From Spinactinospora alkalitolerans (GTDB taxonomy: Bacteria > Actinomycetota > Actinomycetes > Streptosporangiales > Streptosporangiaceae), in the NCBI RefSeq assembly GCF_013408795.1, contig NZ_JACCCC010000001.1, positions 2,108,001-2,172,000 on the forward strand: a stretch of DNA of 64,000 bases, given 5' to 3'. Both the position numbers and the translations under genes were made by a program. Below the pieces are notes generated by a model, which saw nothing but the letters and a program-made list of their open reading frames with translations, was not told where the DNA came from and ran no database searches. The first letter of the stretch is position 1. Each line of letters starts with the position of its first letter. Below, in pieces: positions 1 to 7,472 of this stretch.

Positions 1-369
1 AAGGAGTACGGCTCCGGCTCCTCGCGCGACTGGGCGGCCAAGGGCACCGCCCTGCTGGGCGTGCGCGCGGTCATCACCGAGTCCTACGAGCGCATCCACC
101 GCTCCAACCTCATCGGCATGGGCGTGCTGCCGCTGCAGTTCCCCGAGGGGCGGTCGGCGGACTCCCTCGGCCTGACCGGCGAGGAGGCCTTCTCCATCAC
201 CGGCATCACCGAGCTCAACGAGGGCCGCGTCCCCGCCACGGTGAAGGTGAGCACCGACACCGGCGTGGAGTTCGACGCCGTGGTGCGCATCGACACCCCC
301 GGTGAGGCCGACTACTACCGCAACGGCGGCATCCTGCAGTACGTGCTGCGCCAGCTGATCGCCGAGTAG
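1..369 (+). CDS. acnA: Aconitate hydratase, C-terminal part (5' end outside window)
   Basis: This is the last 122 residues of a TCA-cycle aconitase, which interconverts citrate and isocitrate through a [4Fe-4S] cluster. The reading frame is open from base 1, so the N-terminal part with the cluster cysteines lies outside the window. Visible are the swivel-domain signature [15 protein letters not shown] (residues 1-15, containing the substrate-contacting Ser and Arg) and the typical tail ending YVLRQLIAE. The frame closes with TAG and is followed at once by a strong terminator, so it is the last gene of its transcript. A bifunctional 2-methylisocitrate dehydratase activity cannot be excluded. 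Confidence 0.95.
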   Translation, partial: KEYGSGSSRDWAAKGTALLGVRAVITESYERIHRSNLIGMGVLPLQFPEGRSADSLGLTGEEAFSITGITELNEGRVPATVKVSTDTGVEFDAVVRIDTPGEADYYRNGGILQYVLRQLIAE

Positions 370-426
370 CGAGGCCGCGGCGAAGGACCCCGCCCGGGCC
401 CACCAGGTCCGCCGGGCGGCTCACAG

Positions 427-462
427 GCGCCGCCGCACCCAACAGGTGCGGCGGCGCTTTTT
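427..462 (+). terminator. Rho-independent terminator of acnA
   Basis: Perfect 13-bp stem (GCGCCGCCGCACC at 427-439 and its complement at 445-457) with a 5-nt loop, followed by five T residues. A U-tract is uncommon for this GC content, so this is a classical intrinsic terminator. Confidence 0.92.
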
Positions 463-710
463 CGATCGTCCCGTTCCGGTTGGTTGTTTCCTTATTGTTC
501 GGTGCGCCGCATTATCCTTTTTTTGGGAATTGCTTCGGTCGCTCTTCCGGCGCCTTTTGTCTCTTTGGCTCCGCGGGAGTTCCCGCCCCTCTCGCCCGGC
601 GTGGACACGTTCTCCGCGCTGGGGAGTTCCAGCGGTCATCGACAACGGAGCCGGGCCGCGCCGTCCGCCCCGCCCTCCTTTCCGCGCAGGGGCGTCCCGG
701 ACCGGGCCGC
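463..710. other. Gene-free spacer with a low-GC, T-rich core
   Basis: No coding frame is supported. Bases 480-560 are clearly lower in GC than the surroundings and contain a run of seven T at about 520-526. Read on the minus strand this lies downstream of the cupin gene and could assist its termination. No convincing hairpin precedes it. Confidence 0.4.
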
Positions 711-1064
711 TCAGCCGATCTTGGCCACGGTGAGCAGCACCACCGAGTCCTCCAGCGCCTCCAGGCTGTGCCGGGCATTGGGCACAATGATCAGGTCGCC
801 GGGCCTGCCCTCCCAGGAGGCGTCTCCGCGCTCCCAGGACGTCTCCTTCGCGTGCAGGCGCACCCGGCCCTGCAGCACGTACACGGTCGCCTCCCCGGGG
901 TTCTCGTGTTCGTCGAGCACCCGTCCGGCGGTCAGCGGGATCAGCGTCTGGCGCAGCACGTGCTCGTGCCCGCCGTACACGGTCTTGGCGCCGCGGCCGC
1001 TCGAACTCCGCCGCGCGGCTTCGAGCTGCTGACGGGCGAGGGCGGTCAGCGACAACTTCTCCAT
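711..1064 (-). CDS. Small single-domain cupin protein
   Basis: 117-residue protein made of one cupin beta-barrel. Motif 1 is recognisable around residues 40-60 (H-x-N-PGEATVYVLQGRVRL) and motif 2 as GDLIIVPNARHSLEAL (about residues 90-105). The family binds a metal or small ligand, and stand-alone cupins of this kind often serve as cytoplasmic ligand sensors or isomerases. I chose the ATG at 1064 over the upstream GTG at 1073 because GAGAGG sits about 8 nt before the ATG and directly against the GTG. It is transcribed alone between acnA and the anti-sigma gene. The substrate is unknown. Confidence 0.75.
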   Translation of the reverse strand: MEKLSLTALARQQLEAARRSSSGRGAKTVYGGHEHVLRQTLIPLTAGRVLDEHENPGEATVYVLQGRVRLHAKETSWERGDASWEGRPGDLIIVPNARHSLEALEDSVVLLTVAKIG

Positions 1065-1191
1065 GGGATGCACCTCTCGTCTGGTCCGGTCGGCCGGCCC
1101 GGCGGGGCCCGCCGCGGGGCGGCCGCCGCGTCACCGTGCTCCCGACCATTGTGATCCGGGCCCCGCCCGGAAGGCGCAGGGACCCGCCCCG

Positions 1192-1953
1192 TCACACCTC
1201 CACCTTCATCGGTTCCTTGCTGGGGTGCGGCATGCCCCCGGCCGGCTCCATCGTGATGCCGAGCTGCCGGGCCGAGCCCAGGTCGAAGGACATGCCGGTG
1301 AGCATGCCGTCGGCGGAGGGCTGCAGCATGCCGGCCGAGCGCATGTCCGCGCCGTCGACGACCCACATCTGGTAGCCCATGCCCTCCGGAGCCGGCGGCA
1401 GGCCCTTCACCACGATCATCACCGCGTCGTGCTCCTGGGAGGCGAAGACGGTGGCCCGAGCCTCGCTCTCGGTGACCGGCGACTCGGTCATGCTGGTGTC
1501 GGGGGCGGCGAGCAGGGCTTCGACCTCGGCCGTGTGCGCCCGCAGCTCGGTCATGCGCCGGTCCATCGACACGGTGGCGCCGGCCAACACCACCGCGATC
1601 AGCACCGACGCCGCCGCGATGAGCCAGGGCAGCCGCCGGTGCGGCCTGCGGCGCCCGGCCATGGCGGTGACGACGGACCCCGGCGCGCGATCGGGGGCGT
1701 CCTCGGCGACGCCGGGCGGAAGCCTGCGGACGTCGGGCACGCTCGCCCGCAGCCGCAGCCACACCCGTTCGTCCGGGGCCTCGGCGGCGCCGTAGGCCAG
1801 CCGCACCGTCGTCTCGCGGAACTCCTCCAGGTCACGTCGGCAGTCCTGGCACTCGCCCAGGTGCCGCTCCGCCCTTTCGCGCTCCTCGGGGGTCAGGGCG
1901 TGCACGGCGTAGCCGGCGGTCAGCCCGTGCGCCTCGTGGTCGGGCGTGCTCAT
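1192..1953 (-). CDS. rskA: RskA-type anti-sigma factor, unusually methionine-rich outer domain
   Basis: 253-residue membrane anti-sigma factor. The N-terminal zinc-binding anti-sigma domain has the H-x3-C-x2-C pattern HLGECQDC (about residues 27-34), which would hold the partner sigma factor at the membrane. One transmembrane helix follows (LPWLIAAASVLIAVVLAGA, about residues 110-128), then an external domain ending in the family-typical GITMEPAGGMPHP. It starts at an ATGA overlap with the sigma gene, so the two are translationally coupled. The external domain is odd: roughly 13 methionines, several where RskA homologues usually carry Leu, Val or Ser. Regulated intramembrane proteolysis is the known mode for this family; the trigger here is unknown. 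Confidence 0.88.
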   Translation of the reverse strand: MSTPDHEAHGLTAGYAVHALTPEERERAERHLGECQDCRRDLEEFRETTVRLAYGAAEAPDERVWLRLRASVPDVRRLPPGVAEDAPDRAPGSVVTAMAGRRRPHRRLPWLIAAASVLIAVVLAGATVSMDRRMTELRAHTAEVEALLAAPDTSMTESPVTESEARATVFASQEHDAVMIVVKGLPPAPEGMGYQMWVVDGADMRSAGMLQPSADGMLTGMSFDLGSARQLGITMEPAGGMPHPSKEPMKVEV

Positions 1954-2570
1954 GCGCCCACCCCCAGGCAGTCGCGCAGCCGGATCAGCCCGTCGCGCAG
2001 TCGGCCCTTCACCGTGGTCAGCGGGACCCCGAGCAGGTCGGCGGCCTCGCGCTGGGTGTAGCCCGTGTAGTAGGTCAGCCGGACGGTCTCGCGCTGCAGT
2101 TCGGTCAGGCGGCGCAGGCAGCGCCGCACCTTCTCCCGTTCCAGCCGGTGCTCCACCTGCTCGGGCACGTCGTCGGCCGGGGAGGCCACCGGGTCCAGCC
2201 GGCCGGCCTCCTCGGTGCGCGCGGTGGCGGCCTGCTCCGAGCGGACCCGGTCGACCGCCCGGCGGTGCGCCATGGTCAGCACCCAGGAACGCGCGCAGCC
2301 CATCGCCGGGTCGAACCGGGCGGCCAGCCGCCACACGTCCGTGAACACCTCCTGGGTCACCTCCTCCGATTGGGCCCTGTCCCGCAGCACCCGGCGCACC
2401 AGCCCGAACACCGGCCCGGACAGCTCGCGGTAGAACTCCTCGAACGCCGCCAGGTCGCCCAGGGCGATCGCGCGCAACCGGTCGGCGAGATCGGGCGGGC
2501 CCTCCGCCGCGGATCCGAAGGGCTGTCCGTGCACCGGACCCACCGGTATCGCCCGCTCCACCCGCGTCAC
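1950..2570 (-). CDS. sigK: ECF RNA polymerase sigma factor, SigK type
   Basis: 206-residue ECF sigma factor. Region 2 is visible as FEEFYRELSGPVFGLVRR followed by EEVTQEVFTDVW and WVLTMAHRRAVDRVRS. Region 4 has the helix-turn-helix YTQREAADLLGVPLTTVKGR and ends GLIRLRDCLGVGA, very like mycobacterial SigK. I chose the GTG at 2570 because a GAGGA ribosome site lies just upstream; an in-frame ATG at 2630 would add about 20 non-conserved residues. The stop overlaps the start of rskA (ATGA). A divergent Mo-oxidoreductase gene begins 209 bp away, which suggests a shared regulatory region and probable target. Confidence 0.9.
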   Translation of the reverse strand: MTRVERAIPVGPVHGQPFGSAAEGPPDLADRLRAIALGDLAAFEEFYRELSGPVFGLVRRVLRDRAQSEEVTQEVFTDVWRLAARFDPAMGCARSWVLTMAHRRAVDRVRSEQAATARTEEAGRLDPVASPADDVPEQVEHRLEREKVRRCLRRLTELQRETVRLTYYTGYTQREAADLLGVPLTTVKGRLRDGLIRLRDCLGVGA

Positions 2571-2779
2571 CGTTCCTCGACTCGTGGCCGGGCACCGGGG
2601 TGCGCGGCACGCTGATCTCCACCATGGCATTCGGAACCGGGGCGGGGGAGGCGACGTCCACCGGACGGTGAATCCCGGCGGATCCCCGCCGATCCGGACG
2701 GACCCCGGCGAATCCAGCCGTTGCGATTCCGTTACCGAAATCGGGGTCGCCCCGCTTCGGACCGCTCCGAAGCAGGGGC
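2571..2779. promoter_or_regulatory. Divergent promoter region sigK / Mo-oxidoreductase
   Basis: 209-bp spacer between two divergent starts. Mycobacterium tuberculosis SigK uses a CCGAAT-like -10 element; CCGAAT occurs here on the minus strand (complement of 2629-2634, towards sigK) and CCGAAA on the plus strand at 2735-2740 (towards the oxidoreductase). No convincing CCATCC -35 box was found at the expected spacing, so autoregulation by SigK is only suggested. Confidence 0.35.
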
Positions 2780-4450
2780 GTGACCGACCATCTGGACGAC
2801 CGATCCTCGCAGACGTCCCCGCCCCGGCTCGTCGACGCCCTGTGCGGCGTCCTCGCCGCCTGCGCGGCGCTGGCCGCGGCCGAGCTCGCCGCGCCCCTGA
2901 TCGCGCCCGGGGCCGCTCCGCTGCTCGTCGTGGGCGGCGCCGTCATCGATCTGACGCCGCCGCCGCTCAAGGACTTCGCCGTCGAGGCGTTCGGCACGGC
3001 GGACAAGCCCGTCCTGCTCGGCGGCATGGCCGTGGTGCTCGCCGCCTTCGCGGCGCTGATCGGCGTCGCCGGGCGGCGCCGCCGGCGGCTCGGCGCGGTC
3101 GGCATCGCCCTGTTCGCGCTCATCGGCGCGGTGGCTGCGCTGAGCAGGCCGGACGGAACGGCCGTCGACGTGCTGCCCTCCGTCGCCGGCGGCCTGGTCG
3201 CGGCCGCCGTGCTGTGGCTGCTGCTGGAGGCGTCCCGGCCGCGCAGGGCCGGACCGGCACCGGAGGGCGGATCCGGAGGAGGCGGCGCACCGGACGGCGC
3301 GTCCGCGCCCGCAGCAGGGGACGCCGGAGCGGGCGCGGCGTCTCGGGCGGGCGGTGCGCCGGGCTTCGACCGGCGCCGGTTCGTGCTGCTGGCGGGCGCG
3401 ACCGCGACGCTGTCGGCCGGCGCCGGGTTCGCCGGGCACCGGCTCTCGGTGACCCGCGTCGACACCACGGCGGTGCGCGCGGCGATCCGGCTGCCCCGTC
3501 CCGCCTCGCCCGCCCCGCCCCTGCCCGACGGCGTCGACCTGGAGATCGCCGGCCTGGCGCCGTTCTTCACCGCCAACGAGGGCTTCTACCGGATCGACAC
3601 GGCGCTGTCGGTGCCGCGCATCGACGCCACCGCCTGGCGGCTGCGCGTCCACGGCCGGGGCGTGACCGAGCGCGAGTACGCCTACGACGACCTGCTCAAC
3701 CGGTCGGACCTGATCGAGCGCGACATCACGCTGGCGTGCGTGTCCAACCCCGTGGGCGGCGAGTACATCGGCAACGCGCGCTGGATCGGGGTGCCGCTGG
3801 CCGCGCTGCTGCGCGAGGCGGGCGTGCGCGCCCCGGCCGAGGGCGGTGCGGCCGACCAGATCGTGTCGCGCTCCTCCGACGGCATGACGATCGGCACCCC
3901 GGTCGCCGACGTGCTCGACGGCAGGGACGCGATGCTCGCGCTCGGCATGAACGGGGTGCCGCTGCCGGTCGAGCACGGCTTCCCGGTGCGCATGGTCGTG
4001 CCGGGGCTCTACGGCTACGTCTCGGCCTGCAAATGGCTGGTGGAGATGGAGCTGACCACGTTCGGCGCCTTCGACGCCTACTGGGTGCCGCGCGGCTGGT
4101 CGGCGAAGGGGCCGATCAAGACCCAGTCGCGCATCGACACCCCGCGCGCGGGCGGCGGCGTCGGCCGGGGCAGGGTGACGGTGGCGGGCGTGGCCTGGGC
4201 CCAGCACGTCGGCGTCGACCGCGTCGAGGTGCGCGTGGACGACGAGCCGTGGCAGCAGGCGCGGCTGTCCGAGGAGGACACCGCCGACACCTGGCGGCAG
4301 TGGCTCATGGAATGGGAGGCGGCACCGGGCGAGCACACCCTGCAGGTCCGGGCCACCGACCGCTCGGGGCGCACCCAGACCGCGGCCGAGGCGCCCCCGG
4401 CCCCCGACGGCGCCACCGGCCTGCACACCGTCACCGTGACCGTCACCTGA
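2780..4450 (+). CDS. Membrane-anchored molybdopterin-dependent oxidoreductase (sulfite-oxidase/YedY superfamily)
   Basis: 556-residue protein. About four hydrophobic helices occupy residues 15-155, then a Gly/Ala/Pro linker and a second membrane/export stretch around RRRFVLLAGATATLSAG (about 195-211). The molybdopterin domain follows, with the likely Mo-ligating Cys in LACVSNPVGGEYIGNARWIG. The C-terminal part (from about GRVTVAGVAWAQHVGVDRV) is the Ig-like dimerisation domain of sulfite oxidases. The catalytic domain is therefore expected outside the membrane. The family oxidises sulfite or reduces S-oxides such as methionine sulfoxide; the substrate here is not known. It lies divergent to sigK/rskA and just upstream of a Met-rich lipoprotein. 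Confidence 0.88.
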   Translation: MTDHLDDRSSQTSPPRLVDALCGVLAACAALAAAELAAPLIAPGAAPLLVVGGAVIDLTPPPLKDFAVEAFGTADKPVLLGGMAVVLAAFAALIGVAGRRRRRLGAVGIALFALIGAVAALSRPDGTAVDVLPSVAGGLVAAAVLWLLLEASRPRRAGPAPEGGSGGGGAPDGASAPAAGDAGAGAASRAGGAPGFDRRRFVLLAGATATLSAGAGFAGHRLSVTRVDTTAVRAAIRLPRPASPAPPLPDGVDLEIAGLAPFFTANEGFYRIDTALSVPRIDATAWRLRVHGRGVTEREYAYDDLLNRSDLIERDITLACVSNPVGGEYIGNARWIGVPLAALLREAGVRAPAEGGAADQIVSRSSDGMTIGTPVADVLDGRDAMLALGMNGVPLPVEHGFPVRMVVPGLYGYVSACKWLVEMELTTFGAFDAYWVPRGWSAKGPIKTQSRIDTPRAGGGVGRGRVTVAGVAWAQHVGVDRVEVRVDDEPWQQARLSEEDTADTWRQWLMEWEAAPGEHTLQVRATDRSGRTQTAAEAPPAPDGATGLHTVTVTVT

Positions 4451-4460
4451 GGAAGCCGTT

Positions 4461-4491
4461 CCGCCCGGGACGGAACGGCCGTCCCGGGCGG
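4461..4491. terminator. GC hairpin after the Mo-oxidoreductase gene
   Basis: Perfect 13-bp stem (CCGCCCGGGACGG at 4461-4473, complement at 4479-4491) with a 5-nt loop, 10 bp after the stop codon. It has no T-tract. It may be a U-less actinomycete terminator or a hairpin that only partly uncouples the next gene. Confidence 0.6.
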
Positions 4492-4584
4492 CCATGACCC
4501 CGTGCGGTGCGCCGCACGGCGGGCGGACGGCCGCGCCGTACGTCCGTAGCACAGAGAAACCAGACAACCGCAAGGAGTGAGGAA

Positions 4585-4860
4585 ATGAGTTCCGAGAACC
4601 TGGCAGCCCTGCGCCGCGTCGCCGCCGTCGGCGGCATCGCCCTGATGACCGCGCTGCCCCTGGCGGCCTGCAACGACGCCGAGGGGCGGGGGAGCGAGGT
4701 CACCTCCGAGTCGGAGTCGCCCATGACCGAGGAGTCCCCGATGGGCGAGGAGTCCATGGAGGAGGAGCCCATGGACGATGAGGACGCCATGGAGGGTGAG
4801 GGGTCGATGGACGACGAGGAGTCCATGGCCGACGAGGAGATGATGGACGACGAGGGCTGA
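4585..4860 (+). CDS. Methionine-rich, highly acidic lipoprotein
   Basis: 91-residue secreted lipoprotein. It has a signal peptide with lipobox LAAC at about residues 26-29, and the mature part (about 62 residues) is low-complexity. Nine methionines are spaced in Glu/Asp/Ser-rich repeats such as SPMTEESPMGEESM and SMDDEESMADEEMM, with no Lys, only one Arg, and a single Cys for lipidation. The ribosome site AAGGAG is well placed before the ATG. I know no enzymatic domain. The composition suggests an extracytoplasmic oxidant sink (Met to Met sulfoxide) or a metal-binding peptide. Position next to a YedY-superfamily oxidoreductase and sigK/rskA supports a redox role by inference only. Confidence 0.85.
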   Translation: MSSENLAALRRVAAVGGIALMTALPLAACNDAEGRGSEVTSESESPMTEESPMGEESMEEEPMDDEDAMEGEGSMDDEESMADEEMMDDEG

Positions 4861-5285
4861 GCCGACGGCGCCCCGTCTTCTCGCCGATCTTGGCCTTGTC
4901 GGGGTTGTCGCAACGTTTTCAGGCCCCACAAGGTCAACGTGAGTTGTGACCTCGGCCATCGGGGGTCGAGGGGGAGAGGACCCACCCGCGCGCCGTCCCT
5001 CCTGGGGCGGGCCTTCACGACTCCCTGGGGTCGAGGTGGGGGCCCGCCCGCGCGGCTGCTCCGCCCCGGGGCCGAGGTTGAAACTCGAGGTCAAGGTCGG
5101 CGAGGGAGCTGCGGCTTGCGTGTCCGCTCGCGTCCCTGCCCGCCCTCCTCGCCGCTTTTCCCGTGCAGACCCCGTCACTCGGCAGCCGACGGGGCCGCAC
5201 AGCAGACCGTGCCCCCGAGCAGGCCTCGGCCGTCCCGCTTCTGCGGACCTCGGTGGAGCCGGGCCCGAGCCTCCGGGGCGGAGCG
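4861..5285. other. 425-bp gene-free stretch
   Basis: Convergent gap between the lipoprotein and the SDR gene. No frame shows convincing coding character and no clear terminator hairpin was found. GGTCGAGG-like words recur (about 4964, 5029, 5089). Confidence 0.4.
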
Positions 5286-6083
5286 CTACTGCAGACCCCC
5301 GTTGCTGTGCAGGAGCTGGCCGTTGACCCAGCCACCGGCCTGGGAGCACAGGAACGTGATCAGGTTCGCGCTGTCCTGAGGCACGCCGATCCGGCCCAGC
5401 GGGGTGAGGCCGACCATGTCGGCCTTGTGCTCCTCCGTCATCCACCCGGTGTCCGTCGGACCGGGGTTGACGGCGTTGGCGGTCACGCCCAGGTGGGCGA
5501 GCTCACGGGCCGCGGCCAGGGTGATCCGGTCCACCGCGCCCTTGCTCGCCCCGTAGGGCAGGTTCCCCGCGGTGTGGTCGCTGGTCAGGCTGACGATCCG
5601 GCCGCTGCCGTGCGCGCCGCGGAAGCGCAGCCCGTACTCCCTGATCAGCAGCCACGTCGCCCGGGCGTTGACCGCGAAATGCCGGTCGAAGCTGTCCACC
5701 GTGGTGTCCAGCAGGCCGGAGTCGACGGACTCGGCGTGGGCGAGCACCAGCGCGGTGACGCCGCCGAGGCCGCGCTCGACGGTGTCGAAGAGCTCGGCCG
5801 GTGCGGCGGGGTCGCTCAGGTCGGCCTCGACCGCGAGCGCCCTCGCCCCGAGCCCGCCCAGCCGCTTCCGCAGCGCGGAGGGCGCTTCGGGATCGGTTCC
5901 CCACTCCATCCGCGCGTCATAGGGGGTCCAGTAGGTGAACGCCACGTCCCACCCCGCCCGGCCCAGGTCCAGTACCACGGACGCGGCGATCCCCGCGGAC
6001 CGGCCGGCCCCCGTGACCAGGGCCAGCGGGCGCCGCGCGTCGTCAGCGCCGCGTTCGGGCGCCATGTGCATCGCATCGCTCAT
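5286..6083 (-). CDS. SDR-family oxidoreductase
   Basis: 265-residue short-chain dehydrogenase/reductase. The Rossmann cofactor loop reads TGAGRSAGIA (about residues 24-33), a variant of TGxxxGIG. An acidic residue after beta-3/4 appears in VEADLSDPAAP. The catalytic triad region is SLTSDHTAGNLPYGASKGA (Ser, Tyr and Lys in YGASK), followed by NAVNPGPTDTGWM. The length is typical of classical 3-oxoacyl-ACP-reductase-like SDRs. It is followed downstream by a gene-free stretch and preceded by a kinase gene on the same strand about 100 bp away. The substrate cannot be told from sequence. Confidence 0.85.
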   Translation of the reverse strand: MSDAMHMAPERGADDARRPLALVTGAGRSAGIAASVVLDLGRAGWDVAFTYWTPYDARMEWGTDPEAPSALRKRLGGLGARALAVEADLSDPAAPAELFDTVERGLGGVTALVLAHAESVDSGLLDTTVDSFDRHFAVNARATWLLIREYGLRFRGAHGSGRIVSLTSDHTAGNLPYGASKGAVDRITLAAARELAHLGVTANAVNPGPTDTGWMTEEHKADMVGLTPLGRIGVPQDSANLITFLCSQAGGWVNGQLLHSNGGLQ

Positions 6084-6185
6084 GGTCTTCGATCCTGGCC
6101 GCTCGGCGCCCCGGTCCGCACCCCGTTTTCTCCGTGCCCCGACGGCCCCGGCCCCATCGGTCGGCGCGGCCGGCCGGCGGGCGGT

Positions 6186-6770
6186 TCACCACTCCGGGAC
6201 CGGACGGCTGTTGTCGATGACGAGGTCGGCGCGTTCGCGGGGGCGGCTCTCCAGGTAGAAGGCCGTCTCCTGGGTGGCCCAGCGTTCGCGGTGCGGCGCG
6301 TAGGCCGCGGCGTCGAAGCGGGCCTCCAGGCGTTCGCGGCGCACCGGATCGGGGACGTCCACCCAGACCAGCGCCGACAGGTAGGGGCGCAGATCCCTCG
6401 CCCCCGCGCCGCACCCCTCGACCAGCAGGACCTCGTCGGCGAGGGTGCGGTGCCAGCCGGAGTAGCCGCCGCGCTCCCAGTCGTAGCGGCGCCAGCACGG
6501 GTCGCGCCCGTGCAGCAGCGGTTCGACCACCCACTCGCGCACCAGCGGGACGGCCGCGGCCAGCCCGTCCCACCCGGGGTAGACGTCGTCGAGGTGGAAG
6601 ACCGAGCAGCCGAGCGGCACGGCCAGCGCATCGGCCAGCCGGGTCTTGCCCGAACCGGAGCGCCCCTCCAGGGCCACGATCCTGCAGCGCCCGGCCCGCG
6701 CGGGGCCTTGGCGCAGCAGCGCGGCGGAGTCGGCGGCCCAGGTACGCGAGTCGGTCGAGACGACGAGCAC
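6186..6770 (-). CDS. Uridine-kinase-like P-loop NTPase
   Basis: About 194-residue P-loop kinase. The Walker A motif is EGRSGSGKTRLADAL (about residues 35-49), followed by FHLDDVYPGWDG, the LDD motif typical of uridine kinase/phosphoribulokinase-like proteins. A later block VEGCGAG and VWVDVPDPVRRERL resemble the lid and acceptor regions. I favour the GTG at 6770 with an AGG-type ribosome site upstream; a TTG at 6788 is possible. It likely phosphorylates a nucleoside or similar small molecule. It diverges from the small gene at 6949. Confidence 0.75.
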   Translation of the reverse strand: MLVVSTDSRTWAADSAALLRQGPARAGRCRIVALEGRSGSGKTRLADALAVPLGCSVFHLDDVYPGWDGLAAAVPLVREWVVEPLLHGRDPCWRRYDWERGGYSGWHRTLADEVLLVEGCGAGARDLRPYLSALVWVDVPDPVRRERLEARFDAAAYAPHRERWATQETAFYLESRPRERADLVIDNSRPVPEW

Positions 6771-6948
6771 GGACCGCAGCCTACCCAACCTCTTCGCGGT
6801 CTCCTGGACATCGAACCCGTGTTCGAATATGCTCGGTTACCCGGTTACCCGGTTGCGGGGGAGCGGTCACGGGGGGTCACCAGGAGGACGGGTGCGGCGG
6901 GTGCGCCCGCGCGCGCCGTCAAGGATCGGTCCAGGAATCGGAGGAGCG

Positions 6949-7350
6949 GTGAACGGGGAGAATCGCCGGCGTCCCGGCGGTACGGCCACCAACCACACCA
7001 CGGTGATCCACAACAGCGGCGACGGCAACCAGTTCGCCGTCGGTGACCACGCGAGCGCGCCGCGGGCGGTCGTTCACGGTCACCCGGCCGACACGGCCGC
7101 GCTGGTCAGGCAATTGTGGGACGCGCTGCCCGACCTCGGTCTGGACGAGGTCGACCAGGCCGACTACGTGCAGGCGGTCAGCCACATCGAGGAGGAGGCC
7201 AACCGGGACCGTCCCCGGCAGGGCAGGATCAGGCGCGCCCTGGAGACCGTCGCCGACCTGCTGAGCGACCGTCCCGTCGAGGCGGCCCAACTCGCCCTCG
7301 CCGCGGCCGGTACCCTGGCCCAGTTCTACGGTCTCGCCGCCGGAGGATGA
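6949..7350 (+). CDS. Small protein with N-terminal Gly/Asn motif and helical C-terminal domain
   Basis: 133 residues. The GTG start is set by GGAGGA four bases upstream. Residues 10-32 contain TTVIHNSGDGNQFAVGDHA, the alternating small/Asn/Gly pattern seen next to NLR- and TIR-type bacterial immune proteins and reminiscent of RHIM-like (BASS-type) amyloid signalling motifs. The remainder (about residues 45-130) is predicted helical, rich in Leu, Ala, Arg and Glu, ending LAAAGTLAQFYGLAAGG. Similar C-terminal domains occur in small actinobacterial proteins of unknown function. It has no signal peptide and no enzyme motif. It stands alone between the kinase and the ROK regulator. Function unknown. 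Confidence 0.7.
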   Translation: MNGENRRRPGGTATNHTTVIHNSGDGNQFAVGDHASAPRAVVHGHPADTAALVRQLWDALPDLGLDEVDQADYVQAVSHIEEEANRDRPRQGRIRRALETVADLLSDRPVEAAQLALAAAGTLAQFYGLAAGG

Positions 7351-7409
7351 GGCGGAGGGCGGCCCTTCCCCCGCGGGTTCCCACGCCATAGGCTCTTTAC
7401 CGCCGTGCA

Positions 7410-7422
7410 TTCAAGCCTTGTA
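7410..7422. promoter_or_regulatory. Candidate ROK operator before the regulator gene
   Basis: TTCAAGCCTTGTA (7410-7422) matches the TCAAG-n-CTTGA palindrome found twice upstream of xylF, with one mismatch. It lies about 50 bp before the ROK start, consistent with autoregulation. Confidence 0.5.
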
Positions 7423-7472
7423 GGCTCGTTTTCACCAGCATCGCTCGCACGCCGGTACATCGAGGAGGGCCC

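Noticed and set aside
1192-3576. 794-codon open frame on the minus strand across sigK and the oxidoreductase
   Set aside because: Only the last third is the real RskA protein; the rest is antisense or off-frame to sigK and the Mo enzyme and has no conserved sequence.
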